Assembly: GCA_023386315.1 (NCBI GenBank)
Contig: JAEWJZ010000002.1
Coordinates: 1-62,424 of the forward strand
From: Bacillota bacterium
GTDB taxonomy: Bacteria; Bacillota; Clostridia; Lachnospirales; Lachnospiraceae
Length of the DNA: 62,424 nt
Direction: 5' to 3'
In this document: piece by piece, positions 52,961 through 62,424 of the stretch
Numbering within the stretch: position 1 is the first letter of the stretch
Layout: every line of letters begins with the position of its first letter
Program-made: the position numbers and the translations under genes
Notes under the pieces: generated by a model
Database searches by the model: none
Seen by the model: the letters and a program-made list of their open reading frames with translations, nothing else
Told to the model about the DNA's origin: nothing

Positions 52961-55837
52961 ATGGAACGCGATGACGATATTGAAAAGATTTCGAAGGAAT
53001 TAGAGGATATTCTTAAAATGACATCAGATGAAAAAAAAGATAGAACTGAGGACATCCGGGAGGGGAAAAAACCGGGTGACAATCAGGATACAGGGGTTTT
53101 GACTGATAAAGGAGAAGTGGAAATTGATCGTGAATCCATGCCTGTGATACGGCTTGATGTTCCGGTGGAGGGAATGGAAGAGCTGTATGAATACGGCGGT
53201 TCTGAGGATGACAGTGATTATTATTATGATGATAAATTCGTAACCACTGAGGCAGATGAGGTAGAGGACGAGGACGAAGAAGAAAACAGGGCTGGGGAAC
53301 CATTTTATAAAGACAGGCATGCCGCTTTTAAAAAGAAAGAGCATAAAAGCGGAAGCCTTGTAAAAGCTTCTGACGGTCTGATTGCGGCTTTTTTTGTGCC
53401 TGTGGTTATCATGATCATCATTTTTGCACAGAGAGGGATCTTTCCTTTTGGAGAAGAAAGCTTTTTAAGAACGGATATGTATCATCAGTATGCTCCGTTT
53501 TTCTCTGAATTCCAGTATAAGCTGACTCACGGCGGCAGCCTTTTATACAGCTGGGATATTGGAATGGGAGTTAATTTTGCAGCTCTCTATTCCTATTATC
53601 TGGCAAGCCCCTTAAACTGGCTGATTGTGCTCTGTCCGAAAAATTATATCATTGAGTTTATGACATATATGATTGTCTTTAAGATAGGATTAAGCGGTCT
53701 TGCTTTTTCCTGGTATTTGCGAAGACATTTTAAGACAGCTGATTTTGGTATTGCTTTTTTCGGAATCTTTTATGCGTTATCCGGATATATGGCAGCATAC
53801 AGCTGGAATATCATGTGGCTGGACTGTATCCTTTTGTTCCCTCTTATTATGCTGGGACTTGAAAAGCTGGTTCAGGAAAAGAAGTGTTTTCTTTACTGTA
53901 TTACACTGGGGTTATCAATTTTATCAAATTATTACATATCTATTATGATATGTATTTTTATGGTCTTCTATTTTGGTGCGCTGCTGATTTTGGAAGGAAG
54001 AAAGCCGTGGAAAGAAATTCTGTTTAACTGCATTCATTTCGCTGCATACTCTCTTTTGGCGGGAGGACTGGCGGCTGTTGTACTGCTGCCTGAGATCTAT
54101 GCCATGAAGATGACGGCTTCGGGTGATATTAACTTCCCCCAGACATTCAGTTCCTATTTTTCCATCTTTGATATGATCGCAAGACATTTGCCTGCGGTGG
54201 AAACGGAAATTGGACTGGACCACTGGCCTAATATTTACTGTGGTGTGGCAATCCTTATATTTTTTCTGTTGTATCTTGGATGCAGGAAGATCCGGCAGAG
54301 GGATAAGATTGTCATGTGTTCCCTCATACTGTTTTTTTTCGCCAGCTTTTCCATTAACGTACTGAATTTTATTTGGCATGGATTTCATTATCCCAACAGT
54401 CTGCCCTGCAGGCAGTCCTTTATTTATATTTTTCTTATGCTGACAGCCGGATATCATGCTTATATTTATTTGCATGACATCCCCTGGAAACATGTTGTCA
54501 CAGCTTTCTTCGCCTCTGTTATCTTTGTAATTATGGCACAGAAGCTTGTGACAGATGATGCGTTCCATTTTTCTGTTTTTTATGTTGCCATTATTTTCCT
54601 GGCAGTCTATGCGGGTCTGATTGGTCTTTATCAGAAGGGGACCAGCAGGAATCTGCTGGTTTTGCTGGCGCTGGGCGTGGTGTCTTTAGAGGCGGCAGTT
54701 AACACTACGGTTACAAGCGTAACAACCACAAGCCGTACAAGCTATGTTAAGGATAACAGGGCATCTATAGACTTAACGGAAAGCCTGATGCCGAACCCGG
54801 CTTTCTACAGGGTGGAGAAGGTGACAAGAAAGACTAAGAATGACGGCGCATGGATGAACTTTCCTTCCGTGTCCCTGTTTTCTTCCACTGCCAATGCGGA
54901 TTTGTCCAAATTTTTTAAGAAGCTTGGCTGCGAAAGTTCTACTAATGCCTACAGCATAACTGGCAGCACTCCCCTTGTTGATGCTCTTTTTGCTGTAAAA
55001 TATGCTCTGTACTCGGAAGAAGCCGGTGAAAATGAAATCTCTTCTCTTGTATCTGTTCAGGATGAGATGCAGCTGAGGGAAAATACGTATGCCCTTTCCT
55101 TAGGTGTTATGATGCCTTATGATGTGGAGAATAACTGGCAGCTGGATCTGACGAACCCGGCAGAGGTTCAGAATGATTTATCAGTGGTATTAGGTGCAAG
55201 CCCGGTGCTTTCTGAAGTGCCAAGTGAAGTGAAGGGTAAAAGCTTTACTTTTACTCCTGATACAGATGGAGATTACTATGTTTTTGTCAGCAATAAAAAA
55301 GTTGAAAAGGTCACAGCACTTCTGGGAGAAAAGACGAAAAATTTTGACAACGTGAGCCGCGGATATTTGCTGGAACTTGGTTATTTAAAATCTGGAGAAG
55401 AGATTACCCTCCGAAACGATGACAATGAGCAGGATCTGGTAGCCAGCGCTTACCGTTTTCTTCCCAAAGGGCTTGAATCGGTTTATCAGGTTTTAAATAA
55501 AAATTCACTTAAGCTTACCAAGTGGACGGATACACAGATTAAGGGCACTGTTGATGCAGAGAGAGCGGGACTTTTGTATTTAAGCATTCCGTTTGACAAA
55601 GGCTGGTCTGTTAAAATCGATGGAAAAGACGCAGAGCCTTATAAAATATTTGACACCTTTTTAAGCGTTCATATGACAGCCGGTACTCATGAAGTTTCAC
55701 TGGAATATATGCCCCAGGGCTTAAAAACTGGAGGAATGATTACCGGAGGTAGCATATTGATACTGCTTGTGCTGGCAGGCCTGGTAGCTGGAAAGAACAA
55801 AAAACGCAAACCCATGCGGACTCATACAACTAACTAA
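52961..55837 (+). CDS. YfhO family multi-spanning membrane protein
   Basis: The protein has 958 residues. The N-terminal ~130 residues are acidic and probably disordered in the cytosol (many E/D, DDSDYYYDD). Roughly 12-14 helices follow (from ~141, LIAAFFVPVVIMIIIFAQ) with the RTDMYHQYAPFF motif and GGSLLYSWDIGMG typical of YfhO. Late residues (~600-920) form an outer domain before a last helix. The family resembles PMT/GT-C glycosyltransferases and is implicated in lipoteichoic acid glycosylation in Bacillus. The acidic N-terminal tail is unusual in length. Confidence 0.88.
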   Translation: MERDDDIEKISKELEDILKMTSDEKKDRTEDIREGKKPGDNQDTGVLTDKGEVEIDRESMPVIRLDVPVEGMEELYEYGGSEDDSDYYYDDKFVTTEADEVEDEDEEENRAGEPFYKDRHAAFKKKEHKSGSLVKASDGLIAAFFVPVVIMIIIFAQRGIFPFGEESFLRTDMYHQYAPFFSEFQYKLTHGGSLLYSWDIGMGVNFAALYSYYLASPLNWLIVLCPKNYIIEFMTYMIVFKIGLSGLAFSWYLRRHFKTADFGIAFFGIFYALSGYMAAYSWNIMWLDCILLFPLIMLGLEKLVQEKKCFLYCITLGLSILSNYYISIMICIFMVFYFGALLILEGRKPWKEILFNCIHFAAYSLLAGGLAAVVLLPEIYAMKMTASGDINFPQTFSSYFSIFDMIARHLPAVETEIGLDHWPNIYCGVAILIFFLLYLGCRKIRQRDKIVMCSLILFFFASFSINVLNFIWHGFHYPNSLPCRQSFIYIFLMLTAGYHAYIYLHDIPWKHVVTAFFASVIFVIMAQKLVTDDAFHFSVFYVAIIFLAVYAGLIGLYQKGTSRNLLVLLALGVVSLEAAVNTTVTSVTTTSRTSYVKDNRASIDLTESLMPNPAFYRVEKVTRKTKNDGAWMNFPSVSLFSSTANADLSKFFKKLGCESSTNAYSITGSTPLVDALFAVKYALYSEEAGENEISSLVSVQDEMQLRENTYALSLGVMMPYDVENNWQLDLTNPAEVQNDLSVVLGASPVLSEVPSEVKGKSFTFTPDTDGDYYVFVSNKKVEKVTALLGEKTKNFDNVSRGYLLELGYLKSGEEITLRNDDNEQDLVASAYRFLPKGLESVYQVLNKNSLKLTKWTDTQIKGTVDAERAGLLYLSIPFDKGWSVKIDGKDAEPYKIFDTFLSVHMTAGTHEVSLEYMPQGLKTGGMITGGSILILLVLAGLVAGKNKKRKPMRTHTTN

Positions 55838-55855
55838 GGAAAGAGGAGAACAATT

Positions 55856-57229
55856 ATGAAATTATGGGGCGGTCGCTTCACCAAGGAAACCAATCAGCTG
55901 GTTCACAATTTTAATGCATCCCTGTCTTTTGACCAGAAGTTTTACCATCAGGACATCGAGGGAAGCATTGCTCACGTTACAATGCTGGCTAAGCAGGGCA
56001 TTATCAGTGAAGAGGACCGGGATAAAATTATAGGCGGACTGAAAGGGATCTGCGCTGATTTAGAAAGCGGGACGCTTACAATCACAGCGGAGCATGAAGA
56101 TATCCATTCCTTTGTGGAAGCGGTTTTAACGGAACGAATCGGAGATGCCGGAAAACGTCTCCATACGGGAAGAAGCAGGAATGATCAGGTGGCTCTGGAT
56201 ATGAAACTGTATACCAGAGATGAGATTGATGAGCTTACAGTACTTGTAAAGGGTCTTTTAAAGGAGCTTCTGGCTCTGATGGAGAAAAATCTGGATACCT
56301 ATATGCCCGGATTCACCCATCTGCAAAAGGCCCAGCCCATTACCCTGGCTCATCACGCAGGTGCTTATTTTGAGATGTTTGATCGGGATTATTCCCGCCT
56401 TATGGATATCAGGAAACGAATGAACTACTGTCCCCTGGGCTCCGGCGCTCTGGCAGGGACGACTTATCCTTTAGACCGGGAATATACAGCAGAGCTCCTT
56501 GGATTTGCCGGGCCTACCTTAAACAGTATGGACTCAGTTGCAGACAGAGATTATTTAATTGAGCTTTTAAGCACTTTATCTACCATCTCCATGCATTTAA
56601 GCAGGTTCTGCGAGGAGATTATTATCTGGAATACCAATGAGTACCGTTTTGTGGAAATTGATGATTCCTATAGTACCGGCAGCAGCATTATGCCTCAGAA
56701 AAAGAATCCGGATATTGCGGAGCTGATCAGGGGGAAGACAGGGCGGGTTTATGGCGCACTTATTTCCATCTTAACCACGATGAAGGGGATTCCGCTTGCA
56801 TACAACAAAGATATGCAGGAGGATAAGGAGCTGACCTTTGATGCCATTGATACAGTAAAAGGATGCCTTGCTCTGTTTACAGGCATGATTTCTTCCATGA
56901 CCTTCCGTAAGGATGTAATGGAGGTAAGTGCAAAAAACGGTTTCACCAATGCAACCGATGCTGCAGATTACCTGGTAAACCATGGAGTTCCGTTCCGGGA
57001 TGCTCATGGAATTGTGGGTCAGCTTGTGCTTTTCTGCATAGAAAAAGGAATTGCTCTTGATGATATGACGCTGGAAGAATATAAGGCCATCAGCCCTGTT
57101 TTTGAGGAAGATATTTACGATGCCATCAGCTTAAAGACCTGCGTGGAAAAGCGAATGACCATTGGGGCACCCGGCCAGGAGGCTATGAAAAAGGTGATTG
57201 AGATCTACAAGAGGAAATTAGAGGAATAA
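55856..57229 (+). CDS. argH: Argininosuccinate lyase
   Basis: The protein has 457 residues. It starts [16 protein letters not shown], and the signature [12 protein letters not shown] with the catalytic Ser is at ~280-291. [13 protein letters not shown] and [16 protein letters not shown] are further conserved blocks. It splits argininosuccinate into arginine and fumarate in the cytosol. No argG is in the window. It follows the YfhO gene by 18 bp and ends in a terminator. Confidence 0.98.
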   Translation: MKLWGGRFTKETNQLVHNFNASLSFDQKFYHQDIEGSIAHVTMLAKQGIISEEDRDKIIGGLKGICADLESGTLTITAEHEDIHSFVEAVLTERIGDAGKRLHTGRSRNDQVALDMKLYTRDEIDELTVLVKGLLKELLALMEKNLDTYMPGFTHLQKAQPITLAHHAGAYFEMFDRDYSRLMDIRKRMNYCPLGSGALAGTTYPLDREYTAELLGFAGPTLNSMDSVADRDYLIELLSTLSTISMHLSRFCEEIIIWNTNEYRFVEIDDSYSTGSSIMPQKKNPDIAELIRGKTGRVYGALISILTTMKGIPLAYNKDMQEDKELTFDAIDTVKGCLALFTGMISSMTFRKDVMEVSAKNGFTNATDAADYLVNHGVPFRDAHGIVGQLVLFCIEKGIALDDMTLEEYKAISPVFEEDIYDAISLKTCVEKRMTIGAPGQEAMKKVIEIYKRKLEE

Positions 57230-57245
57230 GAAAATATAACGAAAA

Positions 57246-57277
57246 GGATCTGTACATGATGTATGGGTCTTTTTTTT
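57246..57277 (+). terminator. Intrinsic terminator after argH
   Basis: GGATCTGTACAT pairs with ATGTATGGGTCT through some G-U pairs, followed by TTTTTTT. Confidence 0.75.
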
Positions 57278-57497
57278 GACTGAAATGTCAAACAAAACAG
57301 TAAAAAAACAAAAACAATGTTAATGTTATATAAAAAATCGGGAATAGTTTGTGAAGAAGATGTTAAAATAATACTAGGATTCGCAATTATTTACCGTAGT
57401 TTTATCACTTTTTGTGTGATAGAATGATTTCGCTGGGGAAACATAAGGAAATAAAGGTTTCCAACAGGCAAGGAAATTTAGAAGGAGGGGTTATATC

Positions 57498-58598
57498 ATG
57501 AAAAAAAGAGGACTGAGTGCTTTGATGTTAGCTGCAATTGCAGCCTTATCATTAACAGCATGCGGCGGTACTGCAAAGAATAATACCGCAACGGAGGGAA
57601 CCACTGCAGCAGCAACCACCACTGCAGCAGCAGGTGAGACAACCAAGGGAGGAGAAACAAAAGAAGCTTCTTCCACAGATCCACAGGTAACACTTGTATA
57701 TGCAGAAGTAAATCCATTAGACACAATTGTAGGTAAAACCGATCAGGCGTTTAAAGAAAAAGTAGAAGAGCTGTCCGGCGGATCCATTAAAATTGATTTA
57801 CAGGCAAGCGGTGTTCTGGGAGCAGAAAACGATGTTCTTGATAACATGCTTGGCGGAGGCGGAACCATTGATATGTCACGTATCTCTGCATTTGCTCTCA
57901 CCAGCTATGGTGCAAATAAGTCAAAACTGTTATCCATACCATACACCTTTGCAGGCCGTGATCATTACTGGAAATTCGTAAACAGCGATCTTGCTCCTGA
58001 GTTTTTAATGGAGCCGCACGATATCGGACTTGGAGTAAGAGGCTTATTCTACGGTGAAGAAGGCTTCCGTCATTTCTTCTCCAAAAAGCCGATTAATGGA
58101 ATTGATGATGTTAAAGGTTTAAAGATCCGTGTTTCCAGTGACCCGGTTATGACAGGAATGGTAAGCGCATTAGGCGCAAATGCAACCGTAGTAAGCATGA
58201 ACGAGCTTTATTCTGCTCTTCAGACTGGTGTTGTTGATGCTGCTGAACAGCCAATTGCCAACTACAAAGGAAATGCATTCCAGGAAGTTGCTCCTAACTT
58301 AATCCTTGACGGACATACACTTGGTGCCATTCAGGTAATCATTACAGATGCTTCATGGGATAAATTAACCGAGAATCAGCAGAAGGCTATGACGGAAGCT
58401 GCTAAGTATGCTTCTGACTACAACCAGAAACTTTCTCAGGATGCAGAAAACGAAGTGCTTGATGGTCTGAAGAAAGATGGTGTCAATATCGTTGAAGTAA
58501 AAGATATTACACCATGGCAGGAAGCTTGCAAGGACGTTATTGCTGAAAACACAAAGGATAATGCAGAATTATATCAGAAGATTCTTGATATGAAATAA
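57498..58598 (+). CDS. dctP: TRAP transporter substrate-binding protein (DctP)
   Basis: The protein has 366 residues. A lipobox (SLTAC) follows a signal peptide and a Thr/Ala-rich linker (~25-58). GIDDVKGLKIRVSSDPVMTGM and GVVDAAEQPIANY are the DctP core, with the substrate-binding Arg in KIRVSSDP. It captures a C4-dicarboxylate or sugar acid outside the cell and passes it to DctQM. Expression is likely high relative to dctQM because a hairpin separates them. Confidence 0.94.
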   Translation: MKKRGLSALMLAAIAALSLTACGGTAKNNTATEGTTAAATTTAAAGETTKGGETKEASSTDPQVTLVYAEVNPLDTIVGKTDQAFKEKVEELSGGSIKIDLQASGVLGAENDVLDNMLGGGGTIDMSRISAFALTSYGANKSKLLSIPYTFAGRDHYWKFVNSDLAPEFLMEPHDIGLGVRGLFYGEEGFRHFFSKKPINGIDDVKGLKIRVSSDPVMTGMVSALGANATVVSMNELYSALQTGVVDAAEQPIANYKGNAFQEVAPNLILDGHTLGAIQVIITDASWDKLTENQQKAMTEAAKYASDYNQKLSQDAENEVLDGLKKDGVNIVEVKDITPWQEACKDVIAENTKDNAELYQKILDMK

Positions 58599-58610
58599 TC
58601 AGTGTTGACA

Positions 58611-58648
58611 AGTGGGGCACAGAAAATTCAGCTTTCTGTGCCCTCACT
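58611..58648 (+). promoter_or_regulatory. Intercistronic hairpin between dctP and dctQ
   Basis: AGTGGGGCACAGAAA (58611-58625) pairs with TTTCTGTGCCCTCACT (58633-58648), one bulge. No T-run; likely 3'-end protection or partial termination. Confidence 0.7.
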
Positions 58649-58666
58649 ATTAGAAAGGGGTACTTT

Positions 58667-59191
58667 ATGCCAGAAATTTTCAAAACAATTGACAAAATAA
58701 AACCGGCTTATGATATCGTTGATAAGATTGTTTTGTTTATATGTAAAATACTTTTGATCGGGGATGTTCTGATAACCACAATGTCGGTGGCCGGCAGATA
58801 CATCTCCTTTATCCCTGATCCAGCGTGGAGTGAAGAGGTAGTTTTAACCTTTATGTGCTACATGGCGGTATTATCCGCAGCTCTTGCCATTCGGAGAGGA
58901 TCTCATATCCGAATGACTGCACTGGATTCCTATCTGCCCAAAAATCTGATCAAGGTTCTTGACATTCTGGCAGATGTATCCATTCTAGCACTTGCATTTA
59001 TTATGCTGACGGTAGGCTGGAAATATGCAAATGGCATCGGATCAAAAGGTTTTTATACCAGTATGCCCTGGCTTTCCAGATTCTGGATGTATTTTCCTGT
59101 ACCTTTAGCAGGCGGTGCTATGATTGTTTTTGAACTGGAGGCTTTATATAATGATATCAAAAGTTTATTTATAAAGGAGGAAAATCTGTAA
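58667..59191 (+). CDS. dctQ: TRAP transporter small permease (DctQ)
   Basis: The protein has 174 residues with four membrane helices. The pattern PDPAWSEEVVLTFMCYMAVLSAALAIRRGSHIRM is the DctQ signature. It binds DctM and helps dock DctP. Its stop overlaps the dctM start (TAATG). Confidence 0.93.
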   Translation: MPEIFKTIDKIKPAYDIVDKIVLFICKILLIGDVLITTMSVAGRYISFIPDPAWSEEVVLTFMCYMAVLSAALAIRRGSHIRMTALDSYLPKNLIKVLDILADVSILALAFIMLTVGWKYANGIGSKGFYTSMPWLSRFWMYFPVPLAGGAMIVFELEALYNDIKSLFIKEENL

Positions 59192-60483
59192 TGGGTGGTA
59201 ATATTGCAATCCTGGTTTTGTTGGGAAGTTTCTTTCTTATGGTTTTCCTTCGGTTCCCAATTGCTTATGCAGTAGCTTTATCAGCTGTATTTTGTCTGCT
59301 TTCCCAGGGAAACAGCCTGGCAGTAATCTGTCAGCAGATGGTAAAAGGTATCAGTTCGTTCAGCCTGATGGCAGTGCCGTTCTTTATTACCATGGGTGTT
59401 CTCATGGGATCCGGCGGTATTTCTGAAAAACTGATCGCTCTGGCCAATGCCTGTGTAGGCTGGATGCGGGGCGGTATGGCAATGGTAAATATCGTTGCTT
59501 CCTATTTCTTTGGAGGTATCTCCGGTTCTGCAGCAGCAGATACAGCTTCTCTTGGTTCTATCCTCATCCCGATGATGGTGGATCAGGGGTATGATGATGA
59601 TTTTTCAACAGCCGTTACCATTACCTCTTCCTGTGAGGGACTGCTGGTGCCTCCAAGCCATAATATGGTTATTTATGCCACAACTGCAGGCGGTATATCG
59701 GTAGGAAGCCTGTTCCTTGCCGGATATATTCCCGGAGCGATTCTGGCGCTTTCCCTTATGGTTGGTTCCTATATTATTTCTGTAAAAAGAAATTATCCAA
59801 AGGGAGATAAATTCAGCCTCAAAAATCTTATTAAGCAGCTTGGTGTCTCTTTCTGGGCTCTGGCAGCCGTACTGATTGTTGTATTTGGTGTAGTTGGCGG
59901 AGTTTTTACAGCTACAGAATCAGCAGCCATCGCGGTTATTTACAGCCTGATCGTCAGCGTCTTTATTTATAAGGGTCTGGACTGGAAAGGCGTCTGGAAT
60001 GTAATAGGGGACTGTGTCAATACACTTGCCATTGTTCTTATCCTCATTTCAACCTCCAACGTATTCGGTTACTGTCTGACAGCACTCCATGTTCCGGATA
60101 TGGCGGCCAATGCAATTACAGGCGTTACTTCCAATCCAATTATTCTGGCACTGCTGCTGAACCTGATTCTTCTGGTTCTTGGATGTATCATGGATATGTC
60201 ACCGATTATTTTGATTGCGACACCTATCTTACTTCCGATTGCAACCTCAATTGGAATTGACCCGGTTCAATTCGGTATTATTATGGTACTTAACTGCGGT
60301 ATCGGTCTTTTAACACCACCGGTTGGTGCGGTGCTCTTTATCGGTTCTGCAGTAGCAAAGATTCCGATGGAAAAGGTGGTAAAGGCAACCCTTCCATTTT
60401 ATCTATGCATGATTGTTACTCTGTTACTGATTACGTTTGTACCGGCTGCCAGTCTCTGGTTACCGTCCTTATTTGCAAAATGA
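59191..60483 (+). CDS. dctM: TRAP transporter large permease (DctM)
   Basis: The protein has 430 residues with about 12 helices. GISGSAAADTASLGSILIP, ITSSCEGLLVPPSHNMVIYA and NCGIGLLTPPVGAVLF are hallmarks of DctM. It moves substrate inward with Na+. Substrate not identifiable; neighbouring argH produces fumarate, a C4-dicarboxylate, but a link is only circumstantial. Confidence 0.95.
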   Translation: MGGNIAILVLLGSFFLMVFLRFPIAYAVALSAVFCLLSQGNSLAVICQQMVKGISSFSLMAVPFFITMGVLMGSGGISEKLIALANACVGWMRGGMAMVNIVASYFFGGISGSAAADTASLGSILIPMMVDQGYDDDFSTAVTITSSCEGLLVPPSHNMVIYATTAGGISVGSLFLAGYIPGAILALSLMVGSYIISVKRNYPKGDKFSLKNLIKQLGVSFWALAAVLIVVFGVVGGVFTATESAAIAVIYSLIVSVFIYKGLDWKGVWNVIGDCVNTLAIVLILISTSNVFGYCLTALHVPDMAANAITGVTSNPIILALLLNLILLVLGCIMDMSPIILIATPILLPIATSIGIDPVQFGIIMVLNCGIGLLTPPVGAVLFIGSAVAKIPMEKVVKATLPFYLCMIVTLLLITFVPAASLWLPSLFAK

Positions 60484-60495
60484 TGAGCACTTTTG

Positions 60496-60528
60496 AAATC
60501 AGGCATTGTTCTTTTCAATGCCTGATTT
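60496..60528 (+). terminator. Terminator hairpin of dctPQM, interrupted by the intron
   Basis: AAATCAGGCATTG (60496-60508) pairs exactly with CAATGCCTGATTT (60516-60528). The expected T-run does not follow; the intron sequence starts a few bases later and would have split it. Confidence 0.85.
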
Positions 60529-60532
60529 CTGT

Positions 60533-62423
60533 GTGCGCCTTGCGGCGCACGTTTCTAATGGGTGAAAGTCCCTAATCCGCCCTAGTAGTGGGAAGGATAC
60601 AGCCAAGACCAAGGGTGTCCACCGTGAGATGGAATCTGAAGGAAGGTGGAGGCAAATCTCTGATCTGACGAACAGAAACCACATCAGGCTATGGTTAAGG
60701 ATAAAGTTGCACAACAAACTGAAGTCCAATAACTACTCGGAATTAACTGTAGTAAATGTGGCAGATAGATGGAGAGAAAGAAACGTGTGGTACCAAGGGA
60801 GGTCTTGTCAGCAAGTGAAAACAGAGTATGAAACTTGTAGTAACAACGAATGGCAAGAAGTCAGCAGAGGTCATAGTACCAAGATGGTTGCAAACATAAT
60901 GGGAAGGACTAAACTTTAGGAGATACAAGCAATGAAAGTAACTGAAAGTAGATTTAAGAACAGACAACTTCATATGGAAGACTATCTGCAAATGGTATCT
61001 GCGGAACAGAAAGAGTATGCAGAAGTGTTCGACTACTCTAAGATTACTGAAAAGAGCGGTATCATCACAGACTATTGGACGAACAATCTTTTGGATTTGA
61101 TTTTACGGAAAGATAACCTTAATAAGGCATATAAACAAGTGAAATCAAATAAGGGAGCAGGTGGAATTGATGGAATGCAGGTAGATGAACTTCTACCCTA
61201 CTTAAGAGAAAACCAAGACACCCTAATCCAAGAGATAAGGACAGGTAAATATAAACCCAATCCAGTTCGACGGGTAGAAATACCCAAAGAAACAAAAGGC
61301 GAAGTAAGAAGACTTGGTGTTCCTACGGTAGTTGACCGAGTGATACAGCAGGCAATCACCCAGGAACTGACTCCAATCTACGAAGAGAGATTCTCAGATA
61401 ACAGTTTTGGATTCCGCCCCAAAAGAGGAGCACATGAAGCGCTCAAACAGTGCCAAAAGAATGTAAATGACGGCTATATATACGTGGTAGATATGGACTT
61501 GGAAAAGTTCTTTGACACGGTGAGCCAGAGTAAGCTGATAGAGGTATTGTCAAGAACCATCAAAGATGGCAGACTGATTTCGTTAATACATAAATATCTC
61601 AATGCGGGAGTTATGGCAAAGGGGATATTTGAACGAACAGAAGTCGGAATGCCCCAAGGTGGACCACTTAGTCCGTTGCTTAGCAATGTCATGCTGAATG
61701 AGTTGGACAAGGAACTGGAACGCAGAGGACACAGATTCGTCCGCTATGCGGATGACTGTATGATTTTCTGTAAAAGCAGAAAAAGTGCAGAAAGAACCTT
61801 AGAAAACATACTCCCATACATCGAAGGGAAATTATTTCTTAAAGTGAATCGGAAGAAAACAGAAGTGGCTCATATCAGCAAGGTAAAGTACCTTGGATAC
61901 AGCTTTTACAGACACAAGGGAAAATGCAGATTAAGAGTACACCCGAAGTCAGTGGAGAAGATGAAAAATAAAATCAGAGAACTGACAGACAGAAATAATG
62001 GCATGAGCAATGGGAAAAGAGAAGAAAAGTATCAACAGTATGTGAGAGGTTGGGTGAACTACTTCAAACTTGCAGACATGAAAGCACTTCTCCAAGAAAT
62101 AGATAAGTGGGCAAGACGAAGAATAAGGGCAGTCTACTGGAAACAGTGGAAGAAAATCAAGACGAAGTACAGAATGCTCAAAGCATTAGGCTGTGAACAA
62201 TGGAGAGCCAAGGAACTTGCATGTAGCAGAAAAGGTTATTGGAGAATGGCAAAGGTGCTGAACCAAATCTTTTCAAATAAAATAATAGCCAAGCTGGGAT
62301 ATACCTCCATGCTTGACTATTATTCAATAGTTTATGAAAACTAAGGAACCGCCTAGTACCGAACGGTATGCTAGGTGGTGTGGGAGGTCGGTAGATAAAA
62401 TAATTATCTACCTCCTACCCGAT
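60533..62423 (+). mobile_element. Group II intron with reverse transcriptase ORF
   Basis: The 5' end fits GUGYG (GTGCGCC at 60533; GTGTG at 60531 is an alternative) and opens a GTGCGCC/GGCGCAC stem, followed by domain I-like structured sequence to ~60930. The encoded protein spans 60932-62344. Domain V is a 34-nt hairpin from about 62346 (ACCGCCTAG with CTAGGTGGT, UACC/GGUA upper stem, 2-nt bulge TG). Domain VI follows (GGTAGATA..TATCTACC), ending GAT one base before the window end. Both boundaries are estimated. It sits just behind a terminator hairpin, as group IIC introns tend to do. Confidence 0.92.
60932..62344 (+). CDS. ltrA: Group II intron reverse transcriptase/maturase
   Basis: The protein has 470 residues. 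An N-terminal RT-0 region is followed by RT motifs: GAGGIDGM, RRVEIPK, GFRPKRGAHEAL, the metal site FVRYADDCMIF (~268-278) and the thumb. The group II maturase domain follows (VRGWVNYFKLADMK, RRRIRAVYWKQWKKIKTKYRML) to the end. There is no C-terminal HNH endonuclease (no CxxC pairs), so insertion may rely on structured or replicating DNA targets. It promotes intron splicing and retrohoming. Confidence 0.95.
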   Translation: MKVTESRFKNRQLHMEDYLQMVSAEQKEYAEVFDYSKITEKSGIITDYWTNNLLDLILRKDNLNKAYKQVKSNKGAGGIDGMQVDELLPYLRENQDTLIQEIRTGKYKPNPVRRVEIPKETKGEVRRLGVPTVVDRVIQQAITQELTPIYEERFSDNSFGFRPKRGAHEALKQCQKNVNDGYIYVVDMDLEKFFDTVSQSKLIEVLSRTIKDGRLISLIHKYLNAGVMAKGIFERTEVGMPQGGPLSPLLSNVMLNELDKELERRGHRFVRYADDCMIFCKSRKSAERTLENILPYIEGKLFLKVNRKKTEVAHISKVKYLGYSFYRHKGKCRLRVHPKSVEKMKNKIRELTDRNNGMSNGKREEKYQQYVRGWVNYFKLADMKALLQEIDKWARRRIRAVYWKQWKKIKTKYRMLKALGCEQWRAKELACSRKGYWRMAKVLNQIFSNKIIAKLGYTSMLDYYSIVYEN

Positions 62424-62424
62424 T

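Noticed and set aside
53924..54568. 214-codon minus-strand open frame inside the YfhO-type gene
   Set aside because: Antisense shadow of membrane-helix codons; no start signal or protein-like features.
60629..60919. 96-codon frame in the 5' part of the intron
   Set aside because: It overlaps the structured RNA domain of the group II intron and has no ribosome site.
1..62424. CRISPR array, prophage, toxin-antitoxin or known defence system
   Set aside because: No regularly spaced repeats, cas, phage structural or recognisable defence genes were seen anywhere in the window.

Overview
The window looks like a chromosomal segment of an anaerobic, spore-former-type Firmicute, most likely a Lachnospiraceae/Clostridium-cluster member. 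Supporting signs are low to medium GC, strong AGGAGG ribosome binding sites, the ftsEX-envC-ctp cluster, Rex, FeoAB, DUF5688, amidase-type cell-wall-binding repeats, CbiK and a cytidylate-kinase-like protein. This placement is inferred from gene content; no database search was possible.

Layout. 1-1010: the 3' end of a 23S rRNA, tRNA-Gly(GCC), a small Arg/Asp-repeat protein, a 21-bp perfect hairpin with an insertion-sequence-like loop, and a decayed copy of the tRNA-Gly 3' end. 1.2-6.1 kb: nucleotide-kinase-like protein, L,D-transpeptidase, PLP aminotransferase, VanZ-like protein, TruA and a CDF metal transporter. 6.2-8.2 kb: an ECF sigma factor with a membrane anti-sigma that carries an RsgI-like extracytoplasmic module. 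8.3-18.4 kb: a carbohydrate locus (GH105-like hydrolase, YesM/YesN-type two-component system, ABC sugar importer without an ATPase, GH2 enzyme) bracketed by two almost identical tRNA-Gln genes. 18.5-23.3 kb: acyl-ACP thioesterase, S1-domain protein, methyltransferase, a stand-alone MsmK/UgpC ATPase that could power the importer, and a PucR/CdaR-type regulator.

23.3-27.7 kb: a structured intergenic block, then ftsE-ftsX-M23 hydrolase-S41 protease. 27.7-32.5 kb: threonine aldolase (minus strand) and two consecutive LeuD/LeuC-type hydro-lyases. 32.6-38.1 kb: uvrB, feoAB behind a Fur-box promoter, and a split ThrE exporter that overlaps a convergent DUF5688 gene. 39.3-43.7 kb: an MMPL/RND transporter translationally coupled to a secreted coiled-coil protein of unknown function. 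44-46.5 kb: accessory secreted and membrane proteins, a gene fragment and tRNA-Arg(CCG). 46.5-50.5 kb: queA, rex, a LysR regulator and an iron alcohol dehydrogenase. 50.6-57.2 kb: cbiK, apbE, gtrA, a YfhO-type giant membrane protein and argH. 57.5-60.5 kb: a TRAP transporter (dctPQM) ending in a terminator hairpin. A group II intron begins 4 bases after that hairpin and fills the rest of the window.

No CRISPR array, prophage module or recognised defence system is visible. The most interesting less-described arrangements are the ECF sigma/RsgI-like anti-sigma hybrid, the MMPL plus coiled-coil pair, the tandem LeuDC-type enzymes, the structured block before ftsE, the tRNA-Gln-bracketed glycan locus and an apparent CTG start codon.
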